Assembly (NCBI RefSeq): GCF_013487865.1
Contig: NZ_CP047409.1
Coordinates: forward strand, 1,178,001 to 1,242,000
DNA length: 64,000 bases
From: Lactobacillus johnsonii
GTDB lineage: Bacteria > Bacillota > Bacilli > Lactobacillales > Lactobacillaceae
Direction: 5' to 3'
The translations under genes were made by a program, and so were the position numbers. Below the pieces are notes generated by a model that saw only the letters and a list, made by a program, of their open reading frames with translations, made no database searches and was not told the origin of the DNA. The first letter of the stretch is position 1; every line of letters starts with the position of its first letter. Positions 47,237 to 56,605 of this stretch are shown here, piece by piece.

Positions 47237-48013
47237 CTAAAAATGAGTTTGTTTTTTACCAATTCCAAATTTTCTATTGACAAAACTAATAGCCTTTTTC
47301 ACTAATTGTTTAGGGCCAATTTGTCCCCACGGAATTTCTTTATAGCTTTCATTAGTGGTATATAACCAAACATCCATTAAAAGCTCTGAAATATATCCAA
47401 ATACTCTCGCTTCTTGAACAGAATAATCTGAAATATCAATTTCATTTTCAAGCTTCTCTAGGACCCCAAACATAAAATTGCAGTATGAATCAAATGCATC
47501 AGCTTTCATAATAAACATATTAAACATGTGTGCTTTTCGGCTTTTCATCACTTTATCAAAAGCTGTTAGATATGCTGGATATGACTTTTCAATTATTTCG
47601 CGTGTTTTATCTAAAGGTTCTTTATGGTGTGCATGAATGTAATGAGAATAGTTTGTTTCAATATAGTAATTTCTCTTTTTAGGTAAAAGTACATCATATT
47701 TTTGTAAGAGTTGTTCTACTTTTTCAATATTTATAACGTTCTCTAAATTATATGGTTTTTTATCGAAAAAAAGACGTCGATAGTGAACTAAGCCTACAGC
47801 ATCGACATCTTTTAAATTTTTCCAAGCCCAATAAATAGCTGTTAACTCGTTATAATTAGGATTTTTTTCAGATATATTGTCTCCTTCATCATCTCTTTGA
47901 TAAGGAATATCTGGTTTATAATTTTTCTTGGCGCCTACTAATACTGGTAAGTATCCAGGAACAGCTGGCATTGGAAATTTTTTATGAGCAGCAATTAAAA
48001 TTTTTATCTTCAT
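47237..48013 (-). CDS. DUF4422 capsule/EPS biosynthesis protein
   Basis: The product has 258 residues. KILIAAHKKFPMP, PVLVGAKKNYKPD, YNELTAIYWAWKNL and VGLVHYRRLFF are typical of DUF4422, a probable glycosyltransferase family in capsule loci. I place the start at 48013 because GGAG lies six bases before it; an ATG 14 codons upstream lies inside the epsE gene. Confidence 0.85.
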   Translation of the reverse strand: MKIKILIAAHKKFPMPAVPGYLPVLVGAKKNYKPDIPYQRDDEGDNISEKNPNYNELTAIYWAWKNLKDVDAVGLVHYRRLFFDKKPYNLENVINIEKVEQLLQKYDVLLPKKRNYYIETNYSHYIHAHHKEPLDKTREIIEKSYPAYLTAFDKVMKSRKAHMFNMFIMKADAFDSYCNFMFGVLEKLENEIDISDYSVQEARVFGYISELLMDVWLYTTNESYKEIPWGQIGPKQLVKKAISFVNRKFGIGKKQTHF

Positions 48014-48023
48014 TCTAACTCCA

Positions 48024-48680
48024 TTAATAAGCACTATTTGGATGAATAACAACACCGACAGTCATTAACAAAATCTTAAAATCAAACCATAGACTGCTAT
48101 TATTAATGTATTCCAGGTCTAATTCTACCATTTCATCAAAATCAGCATCATTACGCTTAGTTACCTGCCACAACCCAGTACAACCTGGTATTACAGTTAA
48201 ACGTAATTTATCATACGGTGTATAGTCTTCTACTTCCATTGGTAGAGGCGGTCTTGGTCCAACTAAAGACATATCGCCTTTCAAGACATTCCAAAGCTGG
48301 GGTAATTCATCTAAGCTATATTTTCTTATTACATGACCTATTTTCGTAACTCGAGGATCATCTTTAATCTTAAACATTGCCCCATCAATTTCATTTTGCT
48401 CTTCTAATTGCTTAACCATTTTATCTGCGTTAACAATCATTGAACGAAACTTCCACATCTTAAATGGCTTCTCATCTTTTCCAATACGCTCTTGCGAATA
48501 AAAAGCTGGGCCTCCATCTTCTTTTTTAATTAAGATAATTAACATTAAAAAAAGTGGCGATAATAATATTAGAGCTATTCCGCTACCCAAAATATCAAAT
48601 CCTCTTTTAATAGCATGATAGCCCCAACGTCCTTTGATTTTTGACGGATCTAGTTTTATTTTCTTAACCTCTTGTGCCAT
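48024..48680 (-). CDS. epsE: Priming sugar-phosphate transferase EpsE
   Basis: The product has 218 residues. One membrane segment (GSGIALILLSPLFLMLIILI) is followed by the conserved cytoplasmic catalytic part: KMWKFRSMIVNAD, RKYSLDELPQLWNVLKGDMS, LVGPRPPL. It transfers a sugar-phosphate to undecaprenyl-phosphate and so starts each repeat unit. Which sugar is transferred is not visible. Confidence 0.94.
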   Translation of the reverse strand: MAQEVKKIKLDPSKIKGRWGYHAIKRGFDILGSGIALILLSPLFLMLIILIKKEDGGPAFYSQERIGKDEKPFKMWKFRSMIVNADKMVKQLEEQNEIDGAMFKIKDDPRVTKIGHVIRKYSLDELPQLWNVLKGDMSLVGPRPPLPMEVEDYTPYDKLRLTVIPGCTGLWQVTKRNDADFDEMVELDLEYINNSSLWFDFKILLMTVGVVIHPNSAY

Positions 48681-48709
48681 TATTTAAAACTCTATCCCCC
48701 CCAATAAAT

Positions 48710-49480
48710 TTAAAATAACCAAAATCTTTTCTTTTTCTTTAATGGTCTCCAATTTAAGCTAACATTATCAGAGTTAATAATGTTTCGCGCATTTTGCTTA
48801 AAGCTATTAGCAATATCCAATCCTTGCGTTTTTTCTAACTTCTCATAAGCGTCATGCATTCGACTTTCTCGTTTTGGCAATGTATGGGCATCGGAAGCAA
48901 AGGTAGCTACCTGGCCTGCCTCTACAAATCGATCAGCTAACTTTTCAATTTCTTTTCCAAATACACCTATATATGAACTAGCAGTTATTTGTGTTAAACA
49001 TCCTTGTTCGATGAATTCTTGTAATTTTTCTGGATGAGCCAAGATACCTGAATTTCTTTCTGGATGAACAATGATTGGTGTAATTCCCCGTCCCAATAAT
49101 TTAAAAGTCATATCCTTAGCATAAGTTGGTACATCTTCACTTGGAAATTCTAATAACATATATCTGCCATCTTCATCACAGAATAAGATATCGTCATCGT
49201 CTAAAGCTTGCGGTAAATTTCCATTTAAACGAACTTCTTGACTTGGAAAGACAGTTAATGGAATATTATGTTTATTTAATTCTCCCTGAAACTTAGCTGT
49301 ATCCTTAATGATATCCTTTTTATGATTTAGGTATTTTCCATTTAAAGTGTGAGGCGTCATCAATGCATGAGTAATTCCATCTGCTACTGCTGCCTCAGCC
49401 AAACCTAACGATGAATCCAAATCAGGAGATCCATCATCAATACCTGGCAATATATGCGAGTGAATATCAACTAATACCAT
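48710..49480 (-). CDS. epsD: Tyrosine-protein phosphatase EpsD (PHP type)
   Basis: The product has 256 residues. HSHILPGIDDG, MTPH, HPERN and ASDAHTLPKR are the metal-binding motifs of CpsB/Wzb-like PHP phosphatases. It removes phosphate from EpsC to regulate polymer synthesis. Five bases after epsC. Confidence 0.94.
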   Translation of the reverse strand: MVLVDIHSHILPGIDDGSPDLDSSLGLAEAAVADGITHALMTPHTLNGKYLNHKKDIIKDTAKFQGELNKHNIPLTVFPSQEVRLNGNLPQALDDDDILFCDEDGRYMLLEFPSEDVPTYAKDMTFKLLGRGITPIIVHPERNSGILAHPEKLQEFIEQGCLTQITASSYIGVFGKEIEKLADRFVEAGQVATFASDAHTLPKRESRMHDAYEKLEKTQGLDIANSFKQNARNIINSDNVSLNWRPLKKKKRFWLF

Positions 49481-49485
49481 TTTCT

Positions 49486-50253
49486 TTACTTCGATTCTCC
49501 ATCTTTTTGTTGACCATATCCATAGCCATATCCGTAACCGTAGCCATATCCATAACCATCTGGGCCAGTTCTTACGTCATTCATTACATACCCTAAAACA
49601 TGTGTTTTAGTTAGCTTAAGCATTTCTAAGGCACGTTCAATACCCGCCTTTTGGGTAACACCTTGTCGAACAACAAGTACTACCCCATCCATTTCGCCAG
49701 CAAGAATTTGGGTATCAGAAACTTCAAGAACAGGAGCAAGGTCTAAGACAACCAAATCATAGTGTTCTTTAACCATATTTAAGAATGCTTGCATTCTATT
49801 AGAACCCAATAATTGTGCTGGGTTAGGTGGAATGGGACCAGCAGACATAACTGAAAGATTCGGAATGATATCTTCTCTCACAATATCTGCCATGTCTACT
49901 TCATTAGAATGTGAAGTTAAAATTGTTGTCAATCCTACTCGGTTAGGAATATCAAAGGTTTGATGTAGTGTAGGTCTATGAAGATCAGCATCAATTAATA
50001 AGACTTTTTTCCCTGATTGAGCCATAGTTACTGCGGTATTAACAGTTACAGTAGACTTACCTTCACTAATATTGGCAGAAGTAAAGGCCAAAGCCTTAAT
50101 TTGGTGATCCACACTTGTAAAATCTATATTAGTCTTAACAGTTCTAAACTGTTCACTTACTGGATTTTGTGGTTTTGCTACAGTAATTAACTTAGCACCA
50201 TATTGCATGGTTTCATCTGTACCACGTTTTTTACGTCTATTAAACAATCCCAT
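49486..50253 (-). CDS. epsC: Tyrosine kinase EpsC (CpsD-like)
   Basis: The product has 255 residues. Walker A is at about residues 54-69 (SANISEGKSTVTVNTA), Walker A' in VLLIDADLHRPTLH and Walker B in LVVLDLAPVL. The C-terminal tail has a run of Tyr-Gly repeats (GYGYGYGYG), the cluster of autophosphorylated tyrosines. With EpsB as activator it controls chain length. The repeated unit TAYGGT at the DNA level may vary in number. Confidence 0.95.
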   Translation of the reverse strand: MGLFNRRKKRGTDETMQYGAKLITVAKPQNPVSEQFRTVKTNIDFTSVDHQIKALAFTSANISEGKSTVTVNTAVTMAQSGKKVLLIDADLHRPTLHQTFDIPNRVGLTTILTSHSNEVDMADIVREDIIPNLSVMSAGPIPPNPAQLLGSNRMQAFLNMVKEHYDLVVLDLAPVLEVSDTQILAGEMDGVVLVVRQGVTQKAGIERALEMLKLTKTHVLGYVMNDVRTGPDGYGYGYGYGYGYGYGQQKDGESK

Positions 50254-50263
50254 TTATACTCTC

Positions 50264-51127
50264 CTATACACGTTTCTTTTTACCAGAATTGCTATCATTG
50301 TCATTAATACTAAATTTATTAGACAAGTGGAAGTGAGATATATGACCTAAATTAGTTAAACCTAATTCTTTAGTCAAATAATCATCATCTCTAACAGTAG
50401 TATTAAATGAATCACGTAAGACAATTAGAGCAATACTGATAATCAAGCCTAATACAACACCCGCTAAAGTAAAGAGAGTCGTCTTAGGGAATGTCTTAGT
50501 TCCAACAGAAGCAGGAGAAACAATAGTTACATTGTTAACATTCATAATAGTCTTAATCTTACTCTTAAATGTCTGAGCTACTGCATTTGCAATTGCTTGA
50601 GCCTTTTCAGGATCGTTACTTTTAGCGCTAATAGTGAAGACCTGTGACTGTTGTTGCGTAGTAACAGAAACTGATTTTTGCATTTCTTTAGCACTAACAT
50701 TATAGCCACGTCCCGCTCTTCTAACTACTGCCGGCTCAGCTGGACTAACTAACTTCTTAGTTCCATCAGCTAAAGTCTTATATTTAGCCTTCTTAGCAGG
50801 TTTTACCACTTCAGTAGGATTTTTAATCCATTTAGAAGCATCTTTTAAGATAACTGGACTAATAACAATATCCTTATAAGTATTAATCACCTGAACGTCA
50901 GCTTGCTGTGCATTAAATGCTTGATTTGCATCATTTGCATTACGTTTCTGGTTAACTAAGATTTGAGTAGTTGAGGTATATTTAGGTTCAACCACAAAAG
51001 TAGCTAAGATAAACCCAACTGCTCCTAATCCAATTACCCATAAGATAATAGACCAAATATGTGCTCTTAAAAGCATCCATAATCTACGTAAATCAATTGT
51101 ATTTTCAGTCTTTGTACTGTTTTCCAC
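50264..51127 (-). CDS. epsB: Chain-length and kinase modulator EpsB (Wzz/CpsC-like)
   Basis: The product has 287 residues. Two membrane segments (about residues 22-44 and 214-236) enclose an outer domain (TSTTQILVNQ..). Pattern IDLRRLWMLLRAHIW is the Wzz start. It activates EpsC and sets polymer length. Six bases after epsA. Confidence 0.93.
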   Translation of the reverse strand: MENSTKTENTIDLRRLWMLLRAHIWSIILWVIGLGAVGFILATFVVEPKYTSTTQILVNQKRNANDANQAFNAQQADVQVINTYKDIVISPVILKDASKWIKNPTEVVKPAKKAKYKTLADGTKKLVSPAEPAVVRRAGRGYNVSAKEMQKSVSVTTQQQSQVFTISAKSNDPEKAQAIANAVAQTFKSKIKTIMNVNNVTIVSPASVGTKTFPKTTLFTLAGVVLGLIISIALIVLRDSFNTTVRDDDYLTKELGLTNLGHISHFHLSNKFSINDNDSNSGKKKRV

Positions 51128-51133
51128 TTTTTC

Positions 51134-52138
51134 CTATTCTCCTGTCTTTAAGGTTTCCGGCTTAAGCCCTAAGGCAGCACGTAACTTATTACTAATTCTT
51201 TGACATTCTGCTTGACTAACTGACTCATAAGCAACGCCGTTTTCCCAGTCGCCTTGCCCTTGAGCATGGTCAGTTGTGATGTTATCAGTTGCATGACGAT
51301 AGTTCTGAGCTAAGGCAACCATATTATCAAAACTTAAGTTAGTCATAGTTTGCTTAGAGATTGAATTCAAGAATGCTTGGTTTACGACTGTCTTGTAAGA
51401 AATGGAACTCTTTAATAATGCCATAATTACAATTCTTTGTCTCTCTTGACGCCCATAATCTCCTCGTGGATCGTCATACCGCATTCTGCTGAATGCCAAA
51501 GCCTTCTTCCCATTCATGTGATAAGTTACGCCCTTAGTGAAGTGATAGCCTTCATAATCAAATGTTAATGGCGACTTAACTGTCACTCCTCCAACTTGAT
51601 CAATTGCCTTCTCAAGCCCTCCCATGTTTACCATGACGTAAGCATCAGTTGGAACATTGAAGTACTTCTTGATCGTTTTAACAGTTTCATCTACACCACC
51701 ATAAGTATAGGCTGCATTAATCTTAGCTGGTGAATAGTCTGGATAATCCGGTAAGTTAACTTTCATATCTCGAGGCAAGCTGACAACTGTTGTCTTATTG
51801 GTCTTAGGATTGATAACCATCATCATAATTGTATCTGTTCTCCCCTTGTAAGAACGTCCAAATTCACCTGTATCTGTTCCCAATAAAAGCAGGCTCATTG
51901 GCTTCTTATCTTTCAGTGTGTCGCTAACCTTCCGATCACTAATTTCATTACTCATCGGATTATACATATTGTTAGTGGCAATATGGATATTGTGCCAAGC
52001 GATAATAACCGCAATGATGTCTACTGCTAGGAAGACACCTAATACAATCCAAAAGATACGCCAAAACTTTTTACGTCGATGATGACGGTGATGATGTGAG
52101 CGATGTCTTAATTCATTATCACTATTATTATGATCCAT
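51134..52138 (-). CDS. epsA: LytR-CpsA-Psr (LCP) protein EpsA
   Basis: The product has 334 residues. A short His/Arg-rich start (RHRSHHHRHHRRKK), one membrane segment (FWIVLGVFLAVDIIAVIIAW), then the LCP domain with LLLLGTDTGEFGRS, GRTDTIMMM, SLPRDMKV and FSRMRYDDPRGDYGRQERQR. It would attach the polysaccharide to the cell wall. First gene of the eps operon. Confidence 0.94.
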   Translation of the reverse strand: MDHNNSDNELRHRSHHHRHHRRKKFWRIFWIVLGVFLAVDIIAVIIAWHNIHIATNNMYNPMSNEISDRKVSDTLKDKKPMSLLLLGTDTGEFGRSYKGRTDTIMMMVINPKTNKTTVVSLPRDMKVNLPDYPDYSPAKINAAYTYGGVDETVKTIKKYFNVPTDAYVMVNMGGLEKAIDQVGGVTVKSPLTFDYEGYHFTKGVTYHMNGKKALAFSRMRYDDPRGDYGRQERQRIVIMALLKSSISYKTVVNQAFLNSISKQTMTNLSFDNMVALAQNYRHATDNITTDHAQGQGDWENGVAYESVSQAECQRISNKLRAALGLKPETLKTGE

Positions 52139-52182
52139 TTTATTCCTCTTTTATTTTTCGTTTTTTAGTAACACTAAAAATC

Positions 52183-52188
52183 ATTATA
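52183..52188 (-). promoter_or_regulatory. Probable eps operon promoter (-10)
   Basis: TATAAT on the minus strand about 45 bases before epsA, in a T-rich context; no clear -35. The gene-free stretch upstream to 52375 is AT-rich and holds nothing else recognisable. Confidence 0.45.
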
Positions 52189-52375
52189 CAAAAAATATTT
52201 GAAAATTAATAGAAAATTCACAATTAGCATAAAAAAACACATTTATTGAATTAAAATATGCTCTAAATGGCAATCTAACCACCTTCACGCATATAAGTAT
52301 ACTGGCACTCCCCAGAAATCAACCTTATTTCGGCAAAAATACGGCTCTCGTTATTTAATTTGCTGCGCTTTTTAT

Positions 52376-52858
52376 TTAATTCTTCAAGGCGTTTTTCAAT
52401 TTAAGGAGCAAGCCCTTCTTCACTCTCTGCAAAGTTTGCCTTGAACATCCCGCCACTTCAACCAAATTTGTAATTTCTTTTTGTGCGAGTAAGTGTTCAA
52501 AAAACACTAGTTTTTCAATTCCATTTAATTCCTTGACTTTATCTTTCAAAATTATTAAGTTATCCCATTCGACTTTTTCTTTCTTAAATTCAAGCTCGTT
52601 ATTTATCTCTTCGCTTCTTTCTTCGCGGCGTCGAATCTTTCTTAACTCATCTAACGTATGCCAAAGAATCTTCTTAAAGGCCAGCCGATCAATATCTTGA
52701 CCCTGACTCTTCTCAAGCATCCCCGCATAAATCAAAACTCCATCCTAGACCAAGTCCGCATACTCTTGATAATCTTTTCTCACGCCAGCCGCCTTAATTG
52801 CTCCGCAAACCAACCGCCGATTTTCCCATGCTTTAATAAAATTCTCTTCTTTAATCAT
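52376..52858 (-). pseudogene. Sigma-70-like regulator with an in-frame amber stop
   Basis: The frame opens at the ATG at 52858 (MIKEENFIKAWENRRLVCGA..ADLV), hits TAG at about 52746, and continues in frame DGVLIYAGMLEKSQGQDIDR and so on to 52376, in total about 160 codons. The C-terminal part has a helix-turn-helix (EVAGCSRQTLQRVKKGLLLK) as in sigma region 4, and LAFKKILWHTLDELRKIRRR resembles region 2-like helices. It is similar to the ComX/SigH-like sigma factors of lactobacilli. The stop may inactivate it. Confidence 0.65.
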
Positions 52859-52881
52859 GTGATCATTCCTTTAAGTAATGT

Positions 52882-52895
52882 CACAAGCGCTTGTG
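52882..52895. promoter_or_regulatory. 14-base perfect palindrome upstream of the sigma-like gene
   Basis: CACAAGCGCTTGTG, about 25 bases before the ATG at 52858. Possible operator; the core AAGCGCTT also resembles a cre site. Confidence 0.4.
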
Positions 52896-53034
52896 CAGAT
52901 ATTAGATTACCAGGAACGCATTTTTTCTAAAATCCAAGAACCGTATAGCCATAATCCTTGTAGATTCTAACTTTTTATCTTTCATTCACTTCTTTCCTGT
53001 ATCTTCTCCTCTACAACACCATATTTCTTGTAAA

Positions 53035-53061
53035 GAAAAAGCACGCTTTTTTAAGCGTGCT
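53035..53061 (-). terminator. Terminator of the 53060-53311 gene
   Basis: AGCACGCTT / AAGCGTGCT; on the minus strand it is followed by TTTTTC. Confidence 0.7.
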
Positions 53062-53311
53062 ACAGAATTGATTTTATTCTTCTAGATAATCGATAAATCA
53101 AATTATGGTCATTTATCTGCCAATCTTTGATGTCAAAAAAGTCGGCACAGTGTCGACCGTAATTGCGATGAAATTCTTCAATTGCTTCTGCTAGTCGCTT
53201 ATACATGTTTGGCGCACAGTCTTCAAACTCAAAGTTATAACTATAGCCATTCTCTTGATAGGAAAAAGTAACGCGACCCTTTTCTTGTTGTTCTGTCTGC
53301 ATATGATGCAA
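53060..53311 (-). CDS. Hypothetical small protein
   Basis: The product has up to 83 residues; the ATG at 53302 (MQTEQQEKGRV) is an alternative start. No clear ribosome site is seen for either. Acidic then basic, soluble: RVTFSYQENGYSYNFEFEDC, then AEAIEEFHRNYGRHCADFFD. A terminator follows. It lies just downstream of a broken gene and might depend on its transcript. Function unknown. Confidence 0.5.
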   Translation of the reverse strand: MHHMQTEQQEKGRVTFSYQENGYSYNFEFEDCAPNMYKRLAEAIEEFHRNYGRHCADFFDIKDWQINDHNLIYRLSRRIKSIL

Positions 53312-53337
53312 GCCAATCCAGGAAGTTTACTTTTCTG

Positions 53338-53741
53338 AATGTGCTCGAAGTGAAAAGTAAGCAATTTCTCCTGGAGAAATTGTATGCCGATAGTAAAAGC
53401 CTAGTTCTTTTTGTAGTTTCTTTTGTAAAACTGCTCCTAAAATTAACTTGTGTTTTAACAAATGATTAATTAACTGGCGCCTATTCTTTTGGCATAAAAT
53501 AATACCAGCTTTTTTATCAAAAATTACTGACTGATATTTCCCCTTAATAGAATTAGTACGGAAGTCATTACAAGGCTACCATATTCTCATTTAATTCATA
53601 ATCTGGTGCTTCTGACACAAACGGTATAAGATTGCCACTGATATTGTGATCTAGCCTTTGCTTAATGTAGTCTTTAAACCAAGTATTTAAGTCTTCATTA
53701 GTTGGTAAACCAATGTTAAAAAGATTTAGTTTATTATTCAT
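53338..53741 (-). pseudogene. Hypothetical gene broken by a frameshift
   Basis: ATG at 53741 with AAGGAG upstream opens MNNKLNLFNIGLPTNEDLNT and stops near 53570. A second frame continues NDFRTNSIKGKYQSVIFDKK..YYRHTISPGEIAYFSLRAHS to 53338. Joined they make about 135 residues. I do not recognise the family. Confidence 0.55.
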
Positions 53742-53834
53742 TGTCATCTCCTTTTTTCTATTAAATAATATTTTTTATTAAATAATATAATAATACCAAA
53801 AAATCACTATGTAGGACCTAATTAAATAACTTTT

Positions 53835-54500
53835 TTAGAAGTTTAAAAATTCATCTGGCTTCATCCCAAAAGCTGCCCCAATAACAGTTTTAAAGGTTGA
53901 AACATCTTGAACGCCATCAAATTGCTGACCATTAATTAAAAAGTATGGTACAGATTCAACTCCGCGACTTTCTAAGTCAGCTTCTTCTTGCATAACTACA
54001 TCTTGATATGCATTAGAATCTAGAATCTTCTTAACTTCTTCGGTATCTAGCTTATTCTTCTTTGCAACGTCTAATAATACTTTATGGTCTGCTAATTCCT
54101 TATTTTCAGTAAAGTAAGCATAGAATAAATCATCAGCTAGATTTTCAATTAGCTTAGAATCGTGATAAGTTGCCTTAGCCCATTGAACCATCCGGTGAGC
54201 ATCCATGGTATTTGTATTATAAGCAGTTGCTTCATTAATTGTTAAACCAACTGCCTTACCCATTGCCTTAGCATGATCATAGGCCGCATTTGCTTTAGCT
54301 AAAGGAATTGCCTTTTCATAAGCTAAGAGGACTGCATTAGTTTGCTTAGTTGACTTAGGAGCATCTAAATCAATTTGAAAAGCATTCAAGTCATATTCAA
54401 TCTTATCTTGAACACCTAACTCTTCAATTGCCTTTTGTAAGTTGGTTTCACCAATGTAGCAGTAAGGACATGCATAATCGCCCCAAATTGAAATTTTCAT
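53835..54500 (-). CDS. DsbA-family oxidoreductase (FrnE-like)
   Basis: The product has 221 residues, with no signal peptide, so it is cytoplasmic. WGDYACPYCYIGETNLQKAI has a CxxC active site (C13-C16) and the FrnE/HCCA-isomerase-like pattern; VESVPYFLINGQQFDG holds the cis-proline. Such proteins are thought to act in thiol redox or stress response. A paralogue is at 56606-57241. Confidence 0.87.
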   Translation of the reverse strand: MKISIWGDYACPYCYIGETNLQKAIEELGVQDKIEYDLNAFQIDLDAPKSTKQTNAVLLAYEKAIPLAKANAAYDHAKAMGKAVGLTINEATAYNTNTMDAHRMVQWAKATYHDSKLIENLADDLFYAYFTENKELADHKVLLDVAKKNKLDTEEVKKILDSNAYQDVVMQEEADLESRGVESVPYFLINGQQFDGVQDVSTFKTVIGAAFGMKPDEFLNF

Positions 54501-54567
54501 TTTTCAACTCTTCTTTCTCTTATTACACTCTCACCTCTACAATAGAAACTTTATCCGTATAAAGCAA

Positions 54568-55836
54568 CTATTTTCGCTTACGTTTTAAGTCTTCTTTAGT
54601 TGCAACTAAGTCAATTATCTTCTTTGGTGCTAGATTTGGATACATATGAGTTAGATAAGCTAATAATTCAACGAAGTTTAGTAAGTAACTCGTTAAATTA
54701 TTGTCTTTCATCATCCCACCCGTGAAATTATTATCTTTAATATTTGCAAACAAATAAAAGTCCCGGACTGTATCCATATTTTGATAAGTTACCAGCTCAC
54801 TGAAAATGTCATTAATTTCTTTTCGAATTTCTTGACCATCAGTCGCCTCTCGTTTAACCGGTAAGTCAATCGCATACGCAGAAGCTTTTCCACGAGCTAA
54901 ATCGAGATAGGACTTCCTCTCAAGCATCATGTCGCTGATCTCTTTAAACTTTTCATCAGTAAAGTCCATATTCACTTCTAGACTAGTTAAATATCCAGCT
55001 AAGGCTGCTACTAGATCATCTTCTGTCTTAAAGGATGGGGTTAATACATAAACATAACGGTCTGTTCGCACAAATAGAAGAAAGTACGTCAAATCTAAGT
55101 GTTGCAAGTTTCTACTATATTTAACCAGTTCTTTTTCAAAGCGATAACCTTCAGGATTCTCTAAATCAAATTGGCCACCCTGATAAGGAGCTCGATATAT
55201 TTGCCAAAAGTCTTCTACATTGAAGCCATCAATATTTCGATCTTCAAAAGCAGCTTTATTGAGTAATTTAGCTTCACTAGGACGCTTTTTTTCTAAATCT
55301 TTTATTAGAGCTAACGGATTAAGAATATTACGGTTTGCATATTCCATAAGCATCACTTGAATATCATGATAAGTCGACATATTTTGATCGCTAGTATCAT
55401 GAAAAAAAACATCCCCTAACTGGTCTGTATAATTAACGACCAAGACATAGTCACCAATTTCTTCTTCACTAGCTAGCTCTTCAGCTAGGTCAATGATATC
55501 TTCTACTCTTGTCTTTAGTTGCTTAAGTTTTTCATCAGAAATCTGCTGACTAGGACGCTTAAGCTTTCTCATAGCATGAACATGGAATAAGTCACTCTCT
55601 AAATCGCCCTTTAACACATCAATAAATTCATAATAATCTAAATCAAGTTTTTGAACGAAAGTCCCAATTAATCTAAAAACAAGATTCTCAGCTCTTGCAG
55701 GTTGATAAGAGCGACGTAAATTATCACTAATAAAAGTTTCTTCAAAGTCCGGTGTCTGTACTACGAGTGCTAGATCCATTGTATTTGGTGTTTCATACAC
55801 CTTATCAAGAAGTTCTTTCATTTTATTACTTAACAT
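54568..55836 (-). CDS. Uncharacterised protein (422 aa)
   Basis: An intact, soluble, acidic protein starting MLSNKMKELLDKVYETPNTM. It has helical stretches (EKLKQLKTRVEDIIDLAEEL) and a beta-rich middle (YFLLFVRTDRYVYVLTPSF), but no motif I recognise. AGGTAGGG seven bases before the ATG supports the start. It appears to be a single-gene unit. Codon use is like the neighbouring core genes. Confidence 0.7.
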   Translation of the reverse strand: MLSNKMKELLDKVYETPNTMDLALVVQTPDFEETFISDNLRRSYQPARAENLVFRLIGTFVQKLDLDYYEFIDVLKGDLESDLFHVHAMRKLKRPSQQISDEKLKQLKTRVEDIIDLAEELASEEEIGDYVLVVNYTDQLGDVFFHDTSDQNMSTYHDIQVMLMEYANRNILNPLALIKDLEKKRPSEAKLLNKAAFEDRNIDGFNVEDFWQIYRAPYQGGQFDLENPEGYRFEKELVKYSRNLQHLDLTYFLLFVRTDRYVYVLTPSFKTEDDLVAALAGYLTSLEVNMDFTDEKFKEISDMMLERKSYLDLARGKASAYAIDLPVKREATDGQEIRKEINDIFSELVTYQNMDTVRDFYLFANIKDNNFTGGMMKDNNLTSYLLNFVELLAYLTHMYPNLAPKKIIDLVATKEDLKRKRK

Positions 55837-55903
55837 TTTTATACCCTACCTATTCCAATCATCTCACTTTTTATCTATTATACGGGTATTTATTTTTAGA
55901 AAC

Positions 55904-55930
55904 AAAAAGTCTGCAACAAAGCAGACCTTA
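55904..55930 (-). terminator. Terminator of the lipoprotein gene
   Basis: GTCTGC / GCAGAC with a 6-base loop; T run on the minus strand. Confidence 0.75.
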
Positions 55931-55932
55931 AG

Positions 55933-56466
55933 CTAGATATTTTCACCATACATAATGTTTGAAAAGCTACCATTTAATGACTTATCTTGACTGACATGTA
56001 AGTTAACAACGTTTCCTTTACCAGACTCATCTACTAAGACAATTGGCTTTTGCTTGTGCCAGCAGAAGAGGAAAGTCTTATGTTGTCCATCTTTAGTTAA
56101 GTCATGATTATAGATAGCCAAGACGTCATAATCATAATGATGTTCGCCTTGTGGACTCCAACCAATGCTTATCTTTTTACCATTTAGCTTAAAAGTATCT
56201 TTCTTAAAGGCATCTGGATAAACACGATTTGCTGAAGTAGAAAGCTTATTTTTACCATCATACTTGGTATAGGTTTGACTCTTCTTTTTACCGTACTTAT
56301 CCATTTCTTTAGCAAGTTTTTGGTCTTTTTTCTTATCCCAGTGCTTCTTTTGAACTGTCTTTGAACTCTTAGTGCTACTAGTATTAGTCGAATTAGAGTT
56401 ATTTGAACAGCCGCTTGCTCCTACTAAGCTGAGAGCAATCACACTCATTAATAATATTTTCTTCAT
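55933..56466 (-). CDS. Small lipoprotein
   Basis: The product has 177 residues. A lipoprotein signal (MKKILLMSVIALSLVGASGC) puts the lipidated Cys at about 20. A Ser/Thr/Asn linker is followed by a Lys-rich and then a beta-rich part (KISIGWSPQGEHHYDYDVLA). Start at 56466: AAGGAG lies ten bases before it; the in-frame ATGs upstream at 56514 and 56490 precede that site. Unknown role at the membrane outer face. Confidence 0.75.
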   Translation of the reverse strand: MKKILLMSVIALSLVGASGCSNNSNSTNTSSTKSSKTVQKKHWDKKKDQKLAKEMDKYGKKKSQTYTKYDGKNKLSTSANRVYPDAFKKDTFKLNGKKISIGWSPQGEHHYDYDVLAIYNHDLTKDGQHKTFLFCWHKQKPIVLVDESGKGNVVNLHVSQDKSLNGSFSNIMYGENI

Positions 56467-56605
56467 ATAATATTTCTCCTTTTCTTCCATTCTTATCCCA
56501 CCATTAAATTTCAACTTTAGAACCTTTTTAATCTTGAATAAAAAAGGTGTAATTTCACTTTTTAGCGAAATTACACTTTGAATAGAAGAAATTTAGTAAT
56601 AGAGG

